Positions 50,581 through 59,565 of a DNA stretch of 64,000 nucleotides are shown here, one piece after another. Below the pieces are notes generated by a model that saw only the letters and a list, made by a program, of their open reading frames with translations, searched no databases and was not told the DNA's origin. The DNA is taken from NCBI RefSeq assembly GCF_014649735.1, contig NZ_BMTP01000011.1, forward strand, positions 62,001-126,000, written 5' to 3'. The stretch is from Streptomyces lavendofoliae (lineage in GTDB: Bacteria > Actinomycetota > Actinomycetes > Streptomycetales > Streptomycetaceae). The stretch's first letter is position 1. Each line of letters begins with the position of its first letter. The translations under genes and the position numbers were made by a program.

Positions 50581-50907
50581 ATGACCCCTCGCAGTACCCG
50601 CCCCGTCGACAGCCTCGACGACGACGATTACCCCGCGTTCACCATGGGCCGAGCCGCCGACATGCTCGGCACCACCCCCGCCTTCCTCCGCGCCCTGGGC
50701 GAGCACCGCCTGATCACCCCCCTGCGCTCCGAAGGCGGCCACCGTCGCTACTCCCGCTATCAACTGCGCATCGCCGCCCGCGCCCGCGAACTCGTCGATC
50801 AGGGCACGCCCATCGAAGCCGCGTGCCGCATCGTGATCCTCGAAGACCAGCTCGAAGAGGCCCAGCGCATCAACGAAGAACTGCGGACCCGGGGAGCCGT
50901 CTCGTAA
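50581..50907 (+). CDS. Short MerR-like HTH regulator
   Basis: 108 residues. The HTH is FTMGRAADMLGTTPAFLRALGEHRLITPLRSEGGHRRYSRYQLRIAARARELVDQGTPIEAACRIV, a MerR-type winged helix. It is followed by a short helix (EDQLEEAQRINEEL) with no metal- or ligand-binding domain. Streptomyces genomes carry several near-identical paralogues. RBS GGAAGAAGAGG is in place. Preceded by a strong hairpin in the leader. Targets unknown. Confidence 0.85.
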   Translation: MTPRSTRPVDSLDDDDYPAFTMGRAADMLGTTPAFLRALGEHRLITPLRSEGGHRRYSRYQLRIAARARELVDQGTPIEAACRIVILEDQLEEAQRINEELRTRGAVS

Positions 50908-51269
50908 CGGCCACGGGATCCGGCCCACCCCCCACCGGCCGGCGTTGCCGGCACGACCCGGCACGACACGGCGACCCGGCCGGCGGGGGACAGGTGGAGG
51001 ACCCACCTCCACGTTCCGCACCGCACCGCCCGGCAGCGGTGCCACCCGCAGCCGGCCACCGCCGCGCACCCTCCGCGGCGCACCGCGAGACGCGGTACCG
51101 GCCTCGCCGTGCGCTGCGGAGCGAAACCGTCCGGACCCACCGACGCGACCGTGACGCTCATGTGCGCACCGTGCGGAACACGTGAACATCCGAGGCGTAG
51201 TACTGGATCTTCGGGGCACGCGCAGCGATGAGGTGCGGCGACGCCGCACCCTGTCTTTAGGGAGTGCCC
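50908..51269. other. Intergenic region
   Basis: 362 bases between same-strand genes. No frame with plausible protein composition and no clear terminator. The short AT-richer patch CTGTCTTTAGGGAG before 51270 supplies the ribosome site of the next gene. Confidence 0.5.
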
Positions 51270-52442
51270 GTGACGGTTCGTATCGGGGTGGAGGAAGAAT
51301 TCCACGTACTCGATGTGGAGACCGGAGAGCCCGTCCCCCGCGCCGGTTCCGTTCTGCACGGCCTGCCGGAGAAGCGGTACACGACGGAACTCCTCCAGTG
51401 CGCCGTCGAGACCAACAGCGACGTCCATACGACGCTCGACGGCCTGTTGGCGGACCTGAACCGGTCGCGCGGCGACCTTCGGGAAGCCGCCGCCCGGCAC
51501 GGGCTGGCGGTGGTGGCGGCCGGCACGGTGCCGTTCCTTCCCCAGGGGGGCCCGTCGGTGACGCCGGGCAGCCGGTACCGGCACATGGTCTCCGAGTACG
51601 GGCAAGTGGCGCAGGAGCAGCTGATCTGCGGCCTCCACGTGCACGCGGAGGTGCCCGACCGGGACACGGCGGTTCGCATGATGTGCCTGATCGCTCCCTG
51701 GATACCCGCCCTGCTGGCCCTCTCCGCCAGCTCACCCTTCTGGAACGCCGCCGACACCGGATACGCGAGCTGGCGCACGATGGTGTGGCAGCGCTGGCCC
51801 ACCGCCGGTCCGGTCGGCTGCTACCCGGATGCGGCGGCCTACGACGCCGCCGTGACCGAGCTCATCGACTCCGGCGTGGTGAGCGACGCCGGCATGATCT
51901 ATTACGACCTGCGGCCCTCGGACCATCAGCCCACCCTGGAACTGCGCGTCTGCGACGCCTGCCCCGAGGCCGAGACGGCGGTCATGATCACCGGCCTGTT
52001 CCGGGCCATGGTCACATGGGCGGAGACGCGCCTGGCCAACGAGCCCAGGCCCCGCTGCCGCGGCCGTCACGAGTGGTTGCGAGCGGCGACGTGGCGCGCC
52101 GCGCGATCCGGCCTGGAAGGGGACCTGATCGACCCGGTGTCCCACCGGCCGGCACCGGCGGCCCGGGTGATCCGGACGATGCTGACGCGCCTGCGCCCCG
52201 AACTCGAGGCGTGCGGCGACTGGGAGACGGTGAGCGAGCTCGCGGAACGGGCACTGGCCAACGGCAGCGCCGCACACCGGCTCCGCCAGGTGGCCGCCGG
52301 GGACGACCTGCTGGCCTGCGTCGACGAGATGGTCGGTCTGACCAGCGGCGCCGCGGGCCGGCGCCGCCCGACGACGCCGCCCCTGGTGTCCGTCGTGCGG
52401 AGCGGCCTGAAGCGTGGAGACGTGGAGCCCATCGGCGGCTGA
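51270..52442 (+). CDS. Second GCS2-family carboxylate-amine ligase
   Basis: 390 residues from GTG 51270, with AGGGAG five bases upstream. It shares the family blocks IGVEEEFHVLDVETGE, TTELLQCAVETNSDVH, CGLHVHAEVPDRDTAVRMM, SPFWNAADTGYASWRTMVWQRWPTAGP and YYDLRPSDHQPTLELRVCDACP. It is a paralogue, not a recent copy, of the protein at 41078-42208: the residues differ throughout. It probably makes a gamma-glutamyl amide; acceptor unknown. A terminator hairpin follows. Confidence 0.88.
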   Translation: MTVRIGVEEEFHVLDVETGEPVPRAGSVLHGLPEKRYTTELLQCAVETNSDVHTTLDGLLADLNRSRGDLREAAARHGLAVVAAGTVPFLPQGGPSVTPGSRYRHMVSEYGQVAQEQLICGLHVHAEVPDRDTAVRMMCLIAPWIPALLALSASSPFWNAADTGYASWRTMVWQRWPTAGPVGCYPDAAAYDAAVTELIDSGVVSDAGMIYYDLRPSDHQPTLELRVCDACPEAETAVMITGLFRAMVTWAETRLANEPRPRCRGRHEWLRAATWRAARSGLEGDLIDPVSHRPAPAARVIRTMLTRLRPELEACGDWETVSELAERALANGSAAHRLRQVAAGDDLLACVDEMVGLTSGAAGRRRPTTPPLVSVVRSGLKRGDVEPIGG

Positions 52443-52786
52443 CCGGCCGCTCGTGGGGAGACGCACCGAGGCCGGCCCCAACCGACAGGACCGGGCGGGA
52501 GCCCCTACCGGTGGGGCCTGCCGACAGGCCCCACCGGTCGGGCCCGAGGACGCGATCCGTGGCCCAGCCCGGTTCGCTCCGGGCCCGGCCCCGCGCTGCG
52601 GGCGCTTCGGGGTACTCCAGCGGTGGGGTACGCGGCGAAGGCCGGAACGAGGGCCTGCGCCCGCAGCGGTTCCGAGCCACGGGAGCGCGGCGGGTTCCTC
52701 CGGGTGACAAATCGGTGTCCTGCGACGGCCCTTGGCGCGATCATGGACCGGACCGGACCCCGCTACCGATGAGGAACCGCATCCCC
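52443..52786. other. Intergenic region with terminator
   Basis: 344 bases between same-strand genes. Apart from the terminator at 52507-52538 I see no gene or clear promoter. Confidence 0.5.
52507..52538. terminator. Terminator of the second GCS2 gene
   Basis: ACCGGTGGGGCCTG / CAGGCCCCACCGGT, 14-bp perfect stem with a 4-base loop, 65 bases after the stop. Confidence 0.8.
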
Positions 52787-53437
52787 ATGCCTGTGCCCGC
52801 CGATCCCACGGTGCTCCACCCGATGCCCGGCCAGCCGCGGGTGGTGCTCCTGAAGCCACTGGTGAAGTCCCCGCTGATCGAGGTCGGGGAGTACTCCTAC
52901 TACGACGACCCGGACGACGCGACCGCGTTCGAGACGCGGAACGTTCTCTACCACTACGGGCCGGAGAAGTTGATCATCGGTAGGTTCTGTGCCCTGGGCA
53001 CGGGGGTGCGGTTCATCATGAACGGCGCCAACCACCGGATGGACGGCCCCTCGACGTTTCCCTTCCCCACCATGGGCGGCTCCTGGGCCGACCACTTCGA
53101 CCTGCTCACCGGCCTGCCCGACCGAGGAGACACCGTCGTCGGCAACGACGTGTGGTTCGGCCATGGCGCGACGGTGATGCCGGGTGTACGGATCGGCCAC
53201 GGCGCGATCATCGCCTCCGGGGCCGTGGTCACCGGCGACGTGCCGGACTACGGCATCGTCGGCGGCAACCCGGCCCGCCTCATCCGTACCCGGTACGACG
53301 ACCGGGACATCGCCCGGCTGCTGGCGGTGGCCTGGTGGGACTGGCCCGCGGAGCACATCACCGAACACGTTCGCACCCTCATGTCGGGCAGCATCACCGA
53401 ACTCGAAGCCGCCGCCCCGGACCGCCCGCGGAGGTGA
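52787..53437 (+). CDS. Xenobiotic O-acetyltransferase, Vat/CatB-type left-handed beta-helix
   Basis: 216 residues from ATG 52787 (an ATG at 52769 lacks a ribosome site). Hexapeptide-repeat strands are clear (IGRFCALGTGVRFIMNGANHRMDG, VVGNDVWFGHGATVMPGVRIGHGAIIASGAVVTGDVPDYGIVGGNPARLI). The catalytic His lies in NGANHRMDG-STFPF, the block typical of streptogramin A (Vat) and CatB chloramphenicol acetyltransferases. It uses acetyl-CoA to acetylate a hydroxyl. It may confer streptogramin or related resistance, but such genes in Streptomyces can have other substrates. Monocistronic. Confidence 0.88.
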   Translation: MPVPADPTVLHPMPGQPRVVLLKPLVKSPLIEVGEYSYYDDPDDATAFETRNVLYHYGPEKLIIGRFCALGTGVRFIMNGANHRMDGPSTFPFPTMGGSWADHFDLLTGLPDRGDTVVGNDVWFGHGATVMPGVRIGHGAIIASGAVVTGDVPDYGIVGGNPARLIRTRYDDRDIARLLAVAWWDWPAEHITEHVRTLMSGSITELEAAAPDRPRR

Positions 53438-53557
53438 CGCGCGTACGGGGCGGGACCGGCCTGTCGGCCCGCGGGGGCGCCGCCGGTTGGCCGGAGAGCG
53501 GCCAGGTCCGCCCGCCCGGTGGCAGGCCCTGGCCCCCGGGCCCCGCGTACCCCGCGA

Positions 53558-54523
53558 TCAGTCGGCGAAGGTGCGGCGGTAGCGCGAGGGGCTGGTCCGG
53601 GTCAGCGCGGTGAAATGCACGCGCAGCGACTCGGAGGAGCCGAATCCGCACCGGTGCGCGATGTCGTCGATGCCGAGGCGAGTGGTCTCCAGGAGGACGC
53701 GGGCGCGGGCCACACGCTGCGCGGCGACCCAGGTCATGACGCTCGTTCCGGTCGCAGCCCGGAACCGGCGGCGCAGGGTGCGCGTACTCATGTGGCTGTG
53801 ACGGCTCACCGACTCCAGGGTCAGCGGTTCGTCGAGGTGCTCCAGGATCCACGTGATCACCCCCGAGATGCCCTCCGTGTCCGGGCGCGGGACGGACTCG
53901 ATGAACTGCGCCTGCCCTCCCTCGCGATGCGGCGGACTGACCAGGAAACGGGCCATCGCGTTGGCCACCGCCTGACCGTGGTCCAGGCGCAGCAGGTGCA
54001 GGCACAGGTCGGTTCCCGCGAGGACACCGGCCGACGTGAAGACGCCGGTGTCCTCGACGTAGAGCTCCGCCTCACGGACCGTCACCAGGGGGTGGCGGTC
54101 CCGCAGCAGCCCCGCCCAGTACCAGTGGGTGGTCGCGCTCCGGCCGTCCAGGATCCCGGCCGCCGCCAGGGCGAACGCGCCGGTACAGATGGACACCATG
54201 CGGCTGCCCCGGTCGTACGCGTCCCGCAGCCGCTCGACCAGTTCCGGGTCCGGGGGCACCGCGGGCTCCTCCACTCCCGTGACGATCACGGTGCCGGCCT
54301 CGTCCAGCCGGTCCAGCGGTTCGACCCCCATGGGCAACAGCGGCCCGCCCGCGGAAGCCGGTCCCACCAGGACCGACTCGTAGGGGGAGCCCCCGGACCG
54401 GCCGGCGGCCAGGTGGTCGGGCCAGCGGCCGAACACCTGCTGGGGGACGGCGACGTCCAGGAGCACGAAGCCCGGCTGCACGACCACCGCGACCTTGGCC
54501 GGATCCTTGGGAACGTTGTCCAT
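53558..54523 (-). CDS. GlxA-type AraC-family regulator with DJ-1/PfpI-like domain
   Basis: 321 residues from ATG 54523. The N-terminal DJ-1/PfpI-like domain runs KVAVVVQPGFVLLDVAVPQQVFG to MVSICTGAFALAAAGILDGRSATTHW; the nucleophile-elbow Cys is in SICTGAF. The C-terminal double HTH is PLTLESVSRHSHMSTRTLRRRFRAATGTSVMTWVAAQRVARARVLL and GIDDIAHRCGFGSSESLRVHFTALTRTSPSRYRRTF. It is divergent from the HD-hydrolase gene, its probable target. The family often controls small-molecule catabolism. Confidence 0.9.
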   Translation of the reverse strand: MDNVPKDPAKVAVVVQPGFVLLDVAVPQQVFGRWPDHLAAGRSGGSPYESVLVGPASAGGPLLPMGVEPLDRLDEAGTVIVTGVEEPAVPPDPELVERLRDAYDRGSRMVSICTGAFALAAAGILDGRSATTHWYWAGLLRDRHPLVTVREAELYVEDTGVFTSAGVLAGTDLCLHLLRLDHGQAVANAMARFLVSPPHREGGQAQFIESVPRPDTEGISGVITWILEHLDEPLTLESVSRHSHMSTRTLRRRFRAATGTSVMTWVAAQRVARARVLLETTRLGIDDIAHRCGFGSSESLRVHFTALTRTSPSRYRRTFAD

Positions 54524-54725
54524 CCGACCATCGTAGGCCGCTCCCCGCCCCTCGTAGCGTGTCCGCGACACCCCTCGGACCAGCTGAGAGAGGCGAAGAC
54601 ATGCACGTCGTGCACGAGACCCGGGCGGTCCGGTACGCCCCACCGGGGAAGCACCGGAACGCGGGGGAGCCGTGGTCGTCCACGGCGGTCGCGGCCGGGC
54701 TCCGGGCACGGGGGGAGGACGCGCG

Positions 54726-55391
54726 ATGACCCTGCTCGACTCCCTGCCCGACGCGATCGCGAGGTGGCCGCGGACACGGGCCACCGAGGCGGCCGTCGCC
54801 TTCGTCACCGAACACTCGCCCGCATACCTGCTCCACCACTGCCTTCGCAGCTACTTCTACGCCCGCAGCATCGCCGCCACGCGGAAACTCCTCGCCGGGA
54901 CCGACTTCGACGACGAGACCCTCTTCCTCGCCACCGTGCTGCACGACATCGGACTGACGGACGAGGGCAACGGCCCGAACCGGTTCGAAGTGGACGGCGC
55001 CTACCGGGCCGCCCGCTTCGTCCGCGAGCAGGGCCTGTCCGACTCCGCCGCCGACCTGGTCTGGGACGCCGTCGCCCTGCACACCTCCTCCCAGATCGCC
55101 GCCCACAAGCAGCCGGTCGTCGCCCTCACCCACCTCGGCGTCGGCGCCGACGTCTTCGGCTTCGGTGCCGAGGAGGTGGACCGGGCGGTGCTCGACGCCG
55201 CGCGGTCGGCGTTCCCCTGGCTGGACCTGCGCGAGCGGATCCTGGAGGCGGTGGTCCACCAGGTCGACGACCAGCCGTCGAAGTGGGCGCCGATGTCGTT
55301 CATCGACGCCACGTACCGGATGCTCCGGCCGGACAACCCCTTCCCGGGGCTGGACGAGCTCCGCGCCGCGCCCGTGTCCCCCTCGGACTGA
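54726..55391 (+). CDS. HD-domain hydrolase, cyanamide hydratase-like
   Basis: 221 residues from ATG 54726 with GGGGGAGG upstream. The metal-binding HD motif is LHDIGL (72-77), preceded by LLHHCLRSYFYAR with another His. Then comes GPNRFEVDGAYRAARF, diagnostic for the cyanamide-hydratase/Ddi2-like group, and AVALHTSSQIAAHK. These enzymes hydrate nitriles such as cyanamide or act on related small molecules. Divergent from a GlxA-type AraC regulator, likely its controller. Confidence 0.85.
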   Translation: MTLLDSLPDAIARWPRTRATEAAVAFVTEHSPAYLLHHCLRSYFYARSIAATRKLLAGTDFDDETLFLATVLHDIGLTDEGNGPNRFEVDGAYRAARFVREQGLSDSAADLVWDAVALHTSSQIAAHKQPVVALTHLGVGADVFGFGAEEVDRAVLDAARSAFPWLDLRERILEAVVHQVDDQPSKWAPMSFIDATYRMLRPDNPFPGLDELRAAPVSPSD

Positions 55392-55650
55392 GCGGACGCA
55401 CCGGTACGTACGGGCGATGACGCCCGCCCCCGCCACGCGCCCACCACGCCGTCCCGTACCGCTTCGACGCCGGCCGGTGGAGCGTGACGCACCGGGTACG
55501 TCCGGTGCGCCGGAGTCCGATCACCGGAGGGACGGCCACGATCCCGCCGTCGAGGTGGCGGGCGCCGGGGTCGCGGCCCACGCACCCGCCGTTTCGGCGG
55601 GCTGCCGCTGACGCGCCGCCACCCCGACGCGCCGGGGTGGCGTACGACGT

Positions 55651-56679
55651 CTACGGACGCCTCGTCGGGACCGGCCGAAGTGAGGGCCAGCGGGAGAGCA
55701 TGGCCTGGCGCATGCCGGCGGTCAGGCCGCTCAGGCCGCTGAGCGGGGCATGGCCGGCGGTCGTCCCGCTGACGACACCGAGCCGGTGGACGAGCCGCTG
55801 CCGTGCTGTCGCCGTGCCCCACTCCCAGTCCTCGTGCGGAACCCGGGCCAGGTGGTCGACGCTCTCCCGGCGTGCCCGCTCGACCAGCGCATCGCCACGG
55901 ACGAGCCAGCCGGCGCACGCGTCGGCGAGGCCGTCCCGGCACTCGGACCCGGTCGCGGCCCGCCACGCCGTACGATATGCGCGCTCCGCCCGATCGAGCA
56001 GCGGGGCCGACGCGGCGGTGACGCACCAGCAGGTCGGGAAACCGATGCGCAGATAGGCCAGCTCCATCACGCCGCTGCCCAGCGACGCCTGTTCGAAGTC
56101 GACGAACCTGACGCCCGTGGCGGTGTGGAGGTCGTTCCCGGGACAGGGATCCCCGTGGAGAAGGGCGTGGCCGGGCAGGTCGGCCAGGCGGGCCACGAGG
56201 TCGTCGAGTTCGCCGGGGACGCCGGGGCCGACGGGGACCCGGAGCGCCCGGGCGAGAGCGAGGAAGGAGTCGATGTCGGCCCGGCTCGGGCCCCGCCACC
56301 GGGGGAGCACCCCCGCGTCCCCCGGACCGGCCGTGGCGTGCAGGCGTGCCAGCGCGGCCGCGTAGCCGACGATCCAGTCGCTGGACGGGCGTCGGTGGTC
56401 CAGCCGCTCCAGCACCAGCAGCCGCTCGCCCGGATCGGTGGCCAGCAGCGCGGGCACCACGGGCGGCTCCGCCCGGGCGGCGAGCCGGAGCGCGGCCACC
56501 TCGCGGGCGTACCGTTCGTCCGCGTCCGGGCCGTCGACGATCTGCTTCACCACAGCCGATCCGTCCGGCAACTCGACCCGCCAGACACGGGAGCGCGGAC
56601 TGCTGCTCAGCCTGCGGGAGCGCCGGGGGGAGCCCAGCTCGGCCCGTAACCCGTCCCCGAATTCCGGTCGCGACGACAT
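55651..56679 (-). CDS. APH-family phosphotransferase (aminoglycoside/choline kinase-like)
   Basis: 342 residues. The N-lobe has SAVVKQIV (Lys45 region). The catalytic loop is LLHGDPCPGN (173-182) with Asp177, and the metal-binding segment is VRFVDFEQASLG (190-201). This is the aminoglycoside-phosphotransferase fold, which phosphorylates small alcohols, antibiotics or sugars. The substrate is not evident. Convergent with the HD-hydrolase gene; the 259-base gap has no gene. Confidence 0.85.
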   Translation of the reverse strand: MSSRPEFGDGLRAELGSPRRSRRLSSSPRSRVWRVELPDGSAVVKQIVDGPDADERYAREVAALRLAARAEPPVVPALLATDPGERLLVLERLDHRRPSSDWIVGYAAALARLHATAGPGDAGVLPRWRGPSRADIDSFLALARALRVPVGPGVPGELDDLVARLADLPGHALLHGDPCPGNDLHTATGVRFVDFEQASLGSGVMELAYLRIGFPTCWCVTAASAPLLDRAERAYRTAWRAATGSECRDGLADACAGWLVRGDALVERARRESVDHLARVPHEDWEWGTATARQRLVHRLGVVSGTTAGHAPLSGLSGLTAGMRQAMLSRWPSLRPVPTRRP

Positions 56680-56739
56680 GGGCCCATCCTGGCACGCCGC
56701 CCGGTGACGCCGCCCGCGGATATGGGCGGGGGGAGCGCG

Positions 56740-56778
56740 CGTGGGTGCGGCGACAGGGACGAGGTCGCCGCACCCACG
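56740..56778. terminator. Terminator of the M4 protease gene
   Basis: CGTGGGTGCGGCGAC / GTCGCCGCACCCACG, 15-bp perfect stem with a 9-base loop, 32 bases past the protease stop on the minus strand. Confidence 0.8.
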
Positions 56779-56809
56779 GGGGAGGAATCGTTACTTCACA
56801 CGCGGAGCG

Positions 56810-58486
56810 TCACTTCACGTTGACCGCCGCCCAGGCGCGGTTCACCGCCTGGTACTCGGCGCCGGCCGCGCCGTACAGGTCCGTGGCCGCCTGGAGGGTG
56901 GCCGTGCGGGCACCGGCGTAACCCGTGGTCGACGTCATGTAGGACGTCAGGGCCTTGTACCAGATCCGGTACGCCTTGGCGCGGCCGATGCCGGTGACGG
57001 TGGAGCCGTCATAGGTGGGGGAGTTGTAGCTCACGCCGTTGATGGTCTTGGCGCCGCTGCCTTCCGACAGCAGGTAGAAGAAGTGGTTGGCGACACCCGA
57101 CGAGTGGTGCACGTCGAGCCTGCCCACGGTCTTCGACCAGTTGTCGGCGGAGCTGCCGTCCTTGCTCGGCTTGTCCATGTAGCGCAGCGGGGTGCCGTTG
57201 CCGTGGATGTCGATCTTCTCGCCGATGAGGTAGTCGCCCGTGTCGTTGGCGTTGTTGGCGAAGAACTCGACGGAGGTGCCGATGATGTCGCTGGTGGCCT
57301 CGTTGAGCCCGCCCGACTCACCGCTGTAGCGGAGGCCCGCCGTGCGGGAGGTCAGACCATGGGTCATCTCGTGGCCGGCCACGTCGATGGAGGTGAGCGG
57401 CCTGCTGTTGCCCGCGCCGTCGCCGTACGTCATGCAGAAGCACTGGTCGGACCAGAAGGCGTTGACGTAGGCGTTCCCGTAGTGCACGCGGGAGTAGGCG
57501 GCCTTGCCGTCGCCGGCGATGCCGTTGCGCCCCAGCTCGTTCTTGTAGAAGTCCCAGGTGAGAGCCGCCCCGTAGTGGGCGTCGGCGGCGGCGGTCTGGC
57601 GGTTGGAGGGCAGGCCGTTGCCCCACACGTCGTCGGCGTCGCTGAACAGGGTGCCGGTGCCGGTGGTGCCGCCGTTCAGGTCGTACGTCCGGTGACTGCC
57701 ACGGGCGCCGTCGGTGAGGGTGTAGCCGGAGGTGCCGGGCGTGGTGCCCAGCGGGACGGTGCCGCTGTACTGGCTGGTGCCCGTGCCGGTCTCGATCGCC
57801 TCGTGGGTGTAGAGCTGCTTGCCCGTGGTGGCGTCGGTGATGACGTGCAGTTCGCTCGGCGTGCCGTCGTGCTGGAGGCCGTGGACGACGGTCTCGTAGG
57901 CGAGGGTGGGCTTGCCGGTGGCGGCCCAGATCACCTTGCGGGGCGCGTCGGTGGTCGTCTTGGCCGCCGGGGCGTCATCGGCGGCGGCGGTCAGCGCGCC
58001 CTTGCGGGCGCCGGCCGGGGTGACGGCCGCGTCGGTGCTCGCCACGGCGACCCGGGCGGCGGTCGCCTTGCTGACGCCCTTGCTCCTGCCGTCCTTGGCG
58101 GTGTGGACGACGAGGTCGCCGCCGAGCACCGGCAGGCCGGCGTAGGTGCGCTCGTAGCGGGTGTGGACCGTGCCGTCGGCGTCCTTCACGACGTCGCGGA
58201 CGACGAGCTTCTCCACCGCGGTGTCCAGACCGATGGTCCGGGCCGTGGTGGCGGCGCCGGCCTGGGCCTGCCGCAGGGCGGTCACCCGCTGGGAGGCGCT
58301 CAACGGGGAGGAGTTGAGCGGGGAGGTGCTCGGCGGGACGGCGGACGTGCCCGCCGCACGGTCCACGGAGGCGGTTGCGGTGGCGGTGGCGGTGCCGGCC
58401 TGGACACCCAGCACGACCATGGCGGCGGAGGCGGCGAGGGCGGCGGCGCGTATGGAGACGCGGGAGGTGCGGGAGTGCGGGGACAC
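56810..58486 (-). CDS. Secreted M4 (thermolysin-like) neutral metalloprotease
   Basis: 558 residues from GTG 58486 (AAGGAG upstream). The order is Sec signal (AAALAASAAMVVLGVQAGTATA), FTP/PepSY-type propeptide (about 60-215: VRDVVKDADGTVHTRYERTYAGLPVLGGDLVVH), then the catalytic domain. Zinc ligands lie in GHEMTHG (HEMTH 372-376) and GGLNEATSD; His in LDVHHSSGVANHFFYLL is the active-site acid. It is secreted as a zymogen and degrades protein outside the cell. No C-terminal PPC domain. A dyad sits upstream in the promoter region. Confidence 0.95.
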   Translation of the reverse strand: MSPHSRTSRVSIRAAALAASAAMVVLGVQAGTATATATASVDRAAGTSAVPPSTSPLNSSPLSASQRVTALRQAQAGAATTARTIGLDTAVEKLVVRDVVKDADGTVHTRYERTYAGLPVLGGDLVVHTAKDGRSKGVSKATAARVAVASTDAAVTPAGARKGALTAAADDAPAAKTTTDAPRKVIWAATGKPTLAYETVVHGLQHDGTPSELHVITDATTGKQLYTHEAIETGTGTSQYSGTVPLGTTPGTSGYTLTDGARGSHRTYDLNGGTTGTGTLFSDADDVWGNGLPSNRQTAAADAHYGAALTWDFYKNELGRNGIAGDGKAAYSRVHYGNAYVNAFWSDQCFCMTYGDGAGNSRPLTSIDVAGHEMTHGLTSRTAGLRYSGESGGLNEATSDIIGTSVEFFANNANDTGDYLIGEKIDIHGNGTPLRYMDKPSKDGSSADNWSKTVGRLDVHHSSGVANHFFYLLSEGSGAKTINGVSYNSPTYDGSTVTGIGRAKAYRIWYKALTSYMTSTTGYAGARTATLQAATDLYGAAGAEYQAVNRAWAAVNVK

Positions 58487-58867
58487 GATGGTCTCCTTCT
58501 CTCGGTCCGTGGGGGTGGTGGGGATGGCTGCGAGAGTGCCAGGAGATGGCCATCGGTTGACAGATACTGATCAAGTATTTGACCAGTTCTTGTCCTTCAG
58601 GCGTACGTCAACGTTCGTTATGCGGACGAAAGTTGTGGTGTTCCCCGTGTTTGCGCGCAACCACGTGAGGTGTCCGGGTTGCGGCTCTCTGCGGTGGTGT
58701 CGGGGAGTTGAGCCCCGGCCGCGAGCGGGGCGTCGGCCGCCGCTCCCGGGGATCGCCGGCCACGCGTGCCGATGGGCGGCGTCGGCCTGGGGCCGGGGAC
58801 CCGAGGCGCGGGGCCTCACCCGGCCGGCGCTCCTGCGGCGGCGCCGGGTGCGGTACGTGCCGGGGTG
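58487..58867. other. Promoter region of the M4 protease gene
   Basis: 381 bases between same-strand genes. The part from 58540 to 58650 is strikingly AT-rich for this genome and includes the inverted repeat at 58564. The rest (58660-58867) is GC-rich with no credible gene. Confidence 0.6.
58564..58578. promoter_or_regulatory. Short inverted repeat upstream of the M4 protease
   Basis: ATACT-GATCA-AGTAT in the AT-rich tract 78 bases upstream of the start codon; possible operator or activator site. Confidence 0.4.
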
Positions 58868-59476
58868 TCAGGTGGAGGCGCGGTTGCGGCGTGCGTAGGC
58901 GCGGGCCGCTCGGGCGCGGTCACCGCAGCGGGTGGAGCACCAGTGGCGCCGGCCGTGGGTGCGCAGCAGGAAGCGGTCGCAGGGCGCGGACGCGCAGGCC
59001 GCGAGCAGACCGGCGTCCGGACCCGCCAGCAGGTCGGCGGCGTCGGCGGCGAGGGTCGCCAGCGCGTGGCCGACGGCCTGGTCGGTGGGGTGCGCCTGGA
59101 CCCGGCGCATCCCGTGCGCCTCGTCCCAGGCGAGCAGGGGGGCGCTGGGCACGGCCGTGAGCGCCTCGTTGACGGCCCGCAGGGACTCCTCGGGCGGGGT
59201 GGAGCCGTCGACGGCGGCGGCGAACAGGGCCCGGACGTGACCGCGCAGTGTGCGCATGCGTCGCGCGCACAGCTCGTAGAGCCGGATGTCCGGAGTGGTC
59301 AGCTCGTGCGCGGCGAGCCAGCACATGGCGGTCCTGGGTTCGGCGAGCAGGTCGTAGCTCTGGCCGGCGGGGAGGGTCGCGGCGGTGTCCGCGAAGTCCA
59401 GGGACCGGTACCGGTCGGCCCCCGGGGCGGGCGGCAGAGCGCTCCGCGCCATCTCGTGATCCAGGGCCTCTTTCAT
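58868..59476 (-). CDS. CGNR zinc-finger (ABATE-domain) regulator
   Basis: 202 residues. The N-terminal ABATE domain (DRYRSLDFADTAATLPAGQSYDLLAEPRTAMCWL) is followed by the C-terminal treble-clef finger CASAPCDRFLLRTHGRRHWCSTRCGDRARAARAYARR. CGDR replaces the name-giving CGNR. These are presumed transcription regulators. The gene is divergent from the MBL-fold hydrolase, with a long inverted repeat in between that is a good binding-site candidate. Confidence 0.88.
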   Translation of the reverse strand: MKEALDHEMARSALPPAPGADRYRSLDFADTAATLPAGQSYDLLAEPRTAMCWLAAHELTTPDIRLYELCARRMRTLRGHVRALFAAAVDGSTPPEESLRAVNEALTAVPSAPLLAWDEAHGMRRVQAHPTDQAVGHALATLAADAADLLAGPDAGLLAACASAPCDRFLLRTHGRRHWCSTRCGDRARAARAYARRNRAST

Positions 59477-59498
59477 GCCCTCATGGTATGCCTTGCGC

Positions 59499-59535
59499 TT
59501 TTCCGTGATGCCCGCCTAGTCTCACTCACGGAAAA
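59499..59535. promoter_or_regulatory. 10-bp inverted repeat between CGNR regulator and MBL-fold gene
   Basis: TTTTCCGTGA (59499-59508) and TCACGGAAAA (59526-59535), perfect arms with a 17-base gap, in an 89-base divergent spacer that is AT-richer than its surroundings. Two-turn centre spacing suits a dimeric regulator. Confidence 0.65.
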
Positions 59536-59565
59536 CATTCGAATTACCCGTGAGGAATGAGGGGC

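Noticed and set aside
54601..54725. Possible small ORF starting MHVVHETRAVRY upstream of the HD-hydrolase
   Set aside because: It has a fair ribosome site, but the frame runs on as an overlapping frame inside the HD gene with no recognisable protein.
56741..58570. 609-codon Gly/Val-rich plus-strand frame
   Set aside because: Antisense to the M4 protease, which has a complete signal peptide, propeptide and HEMTH site.
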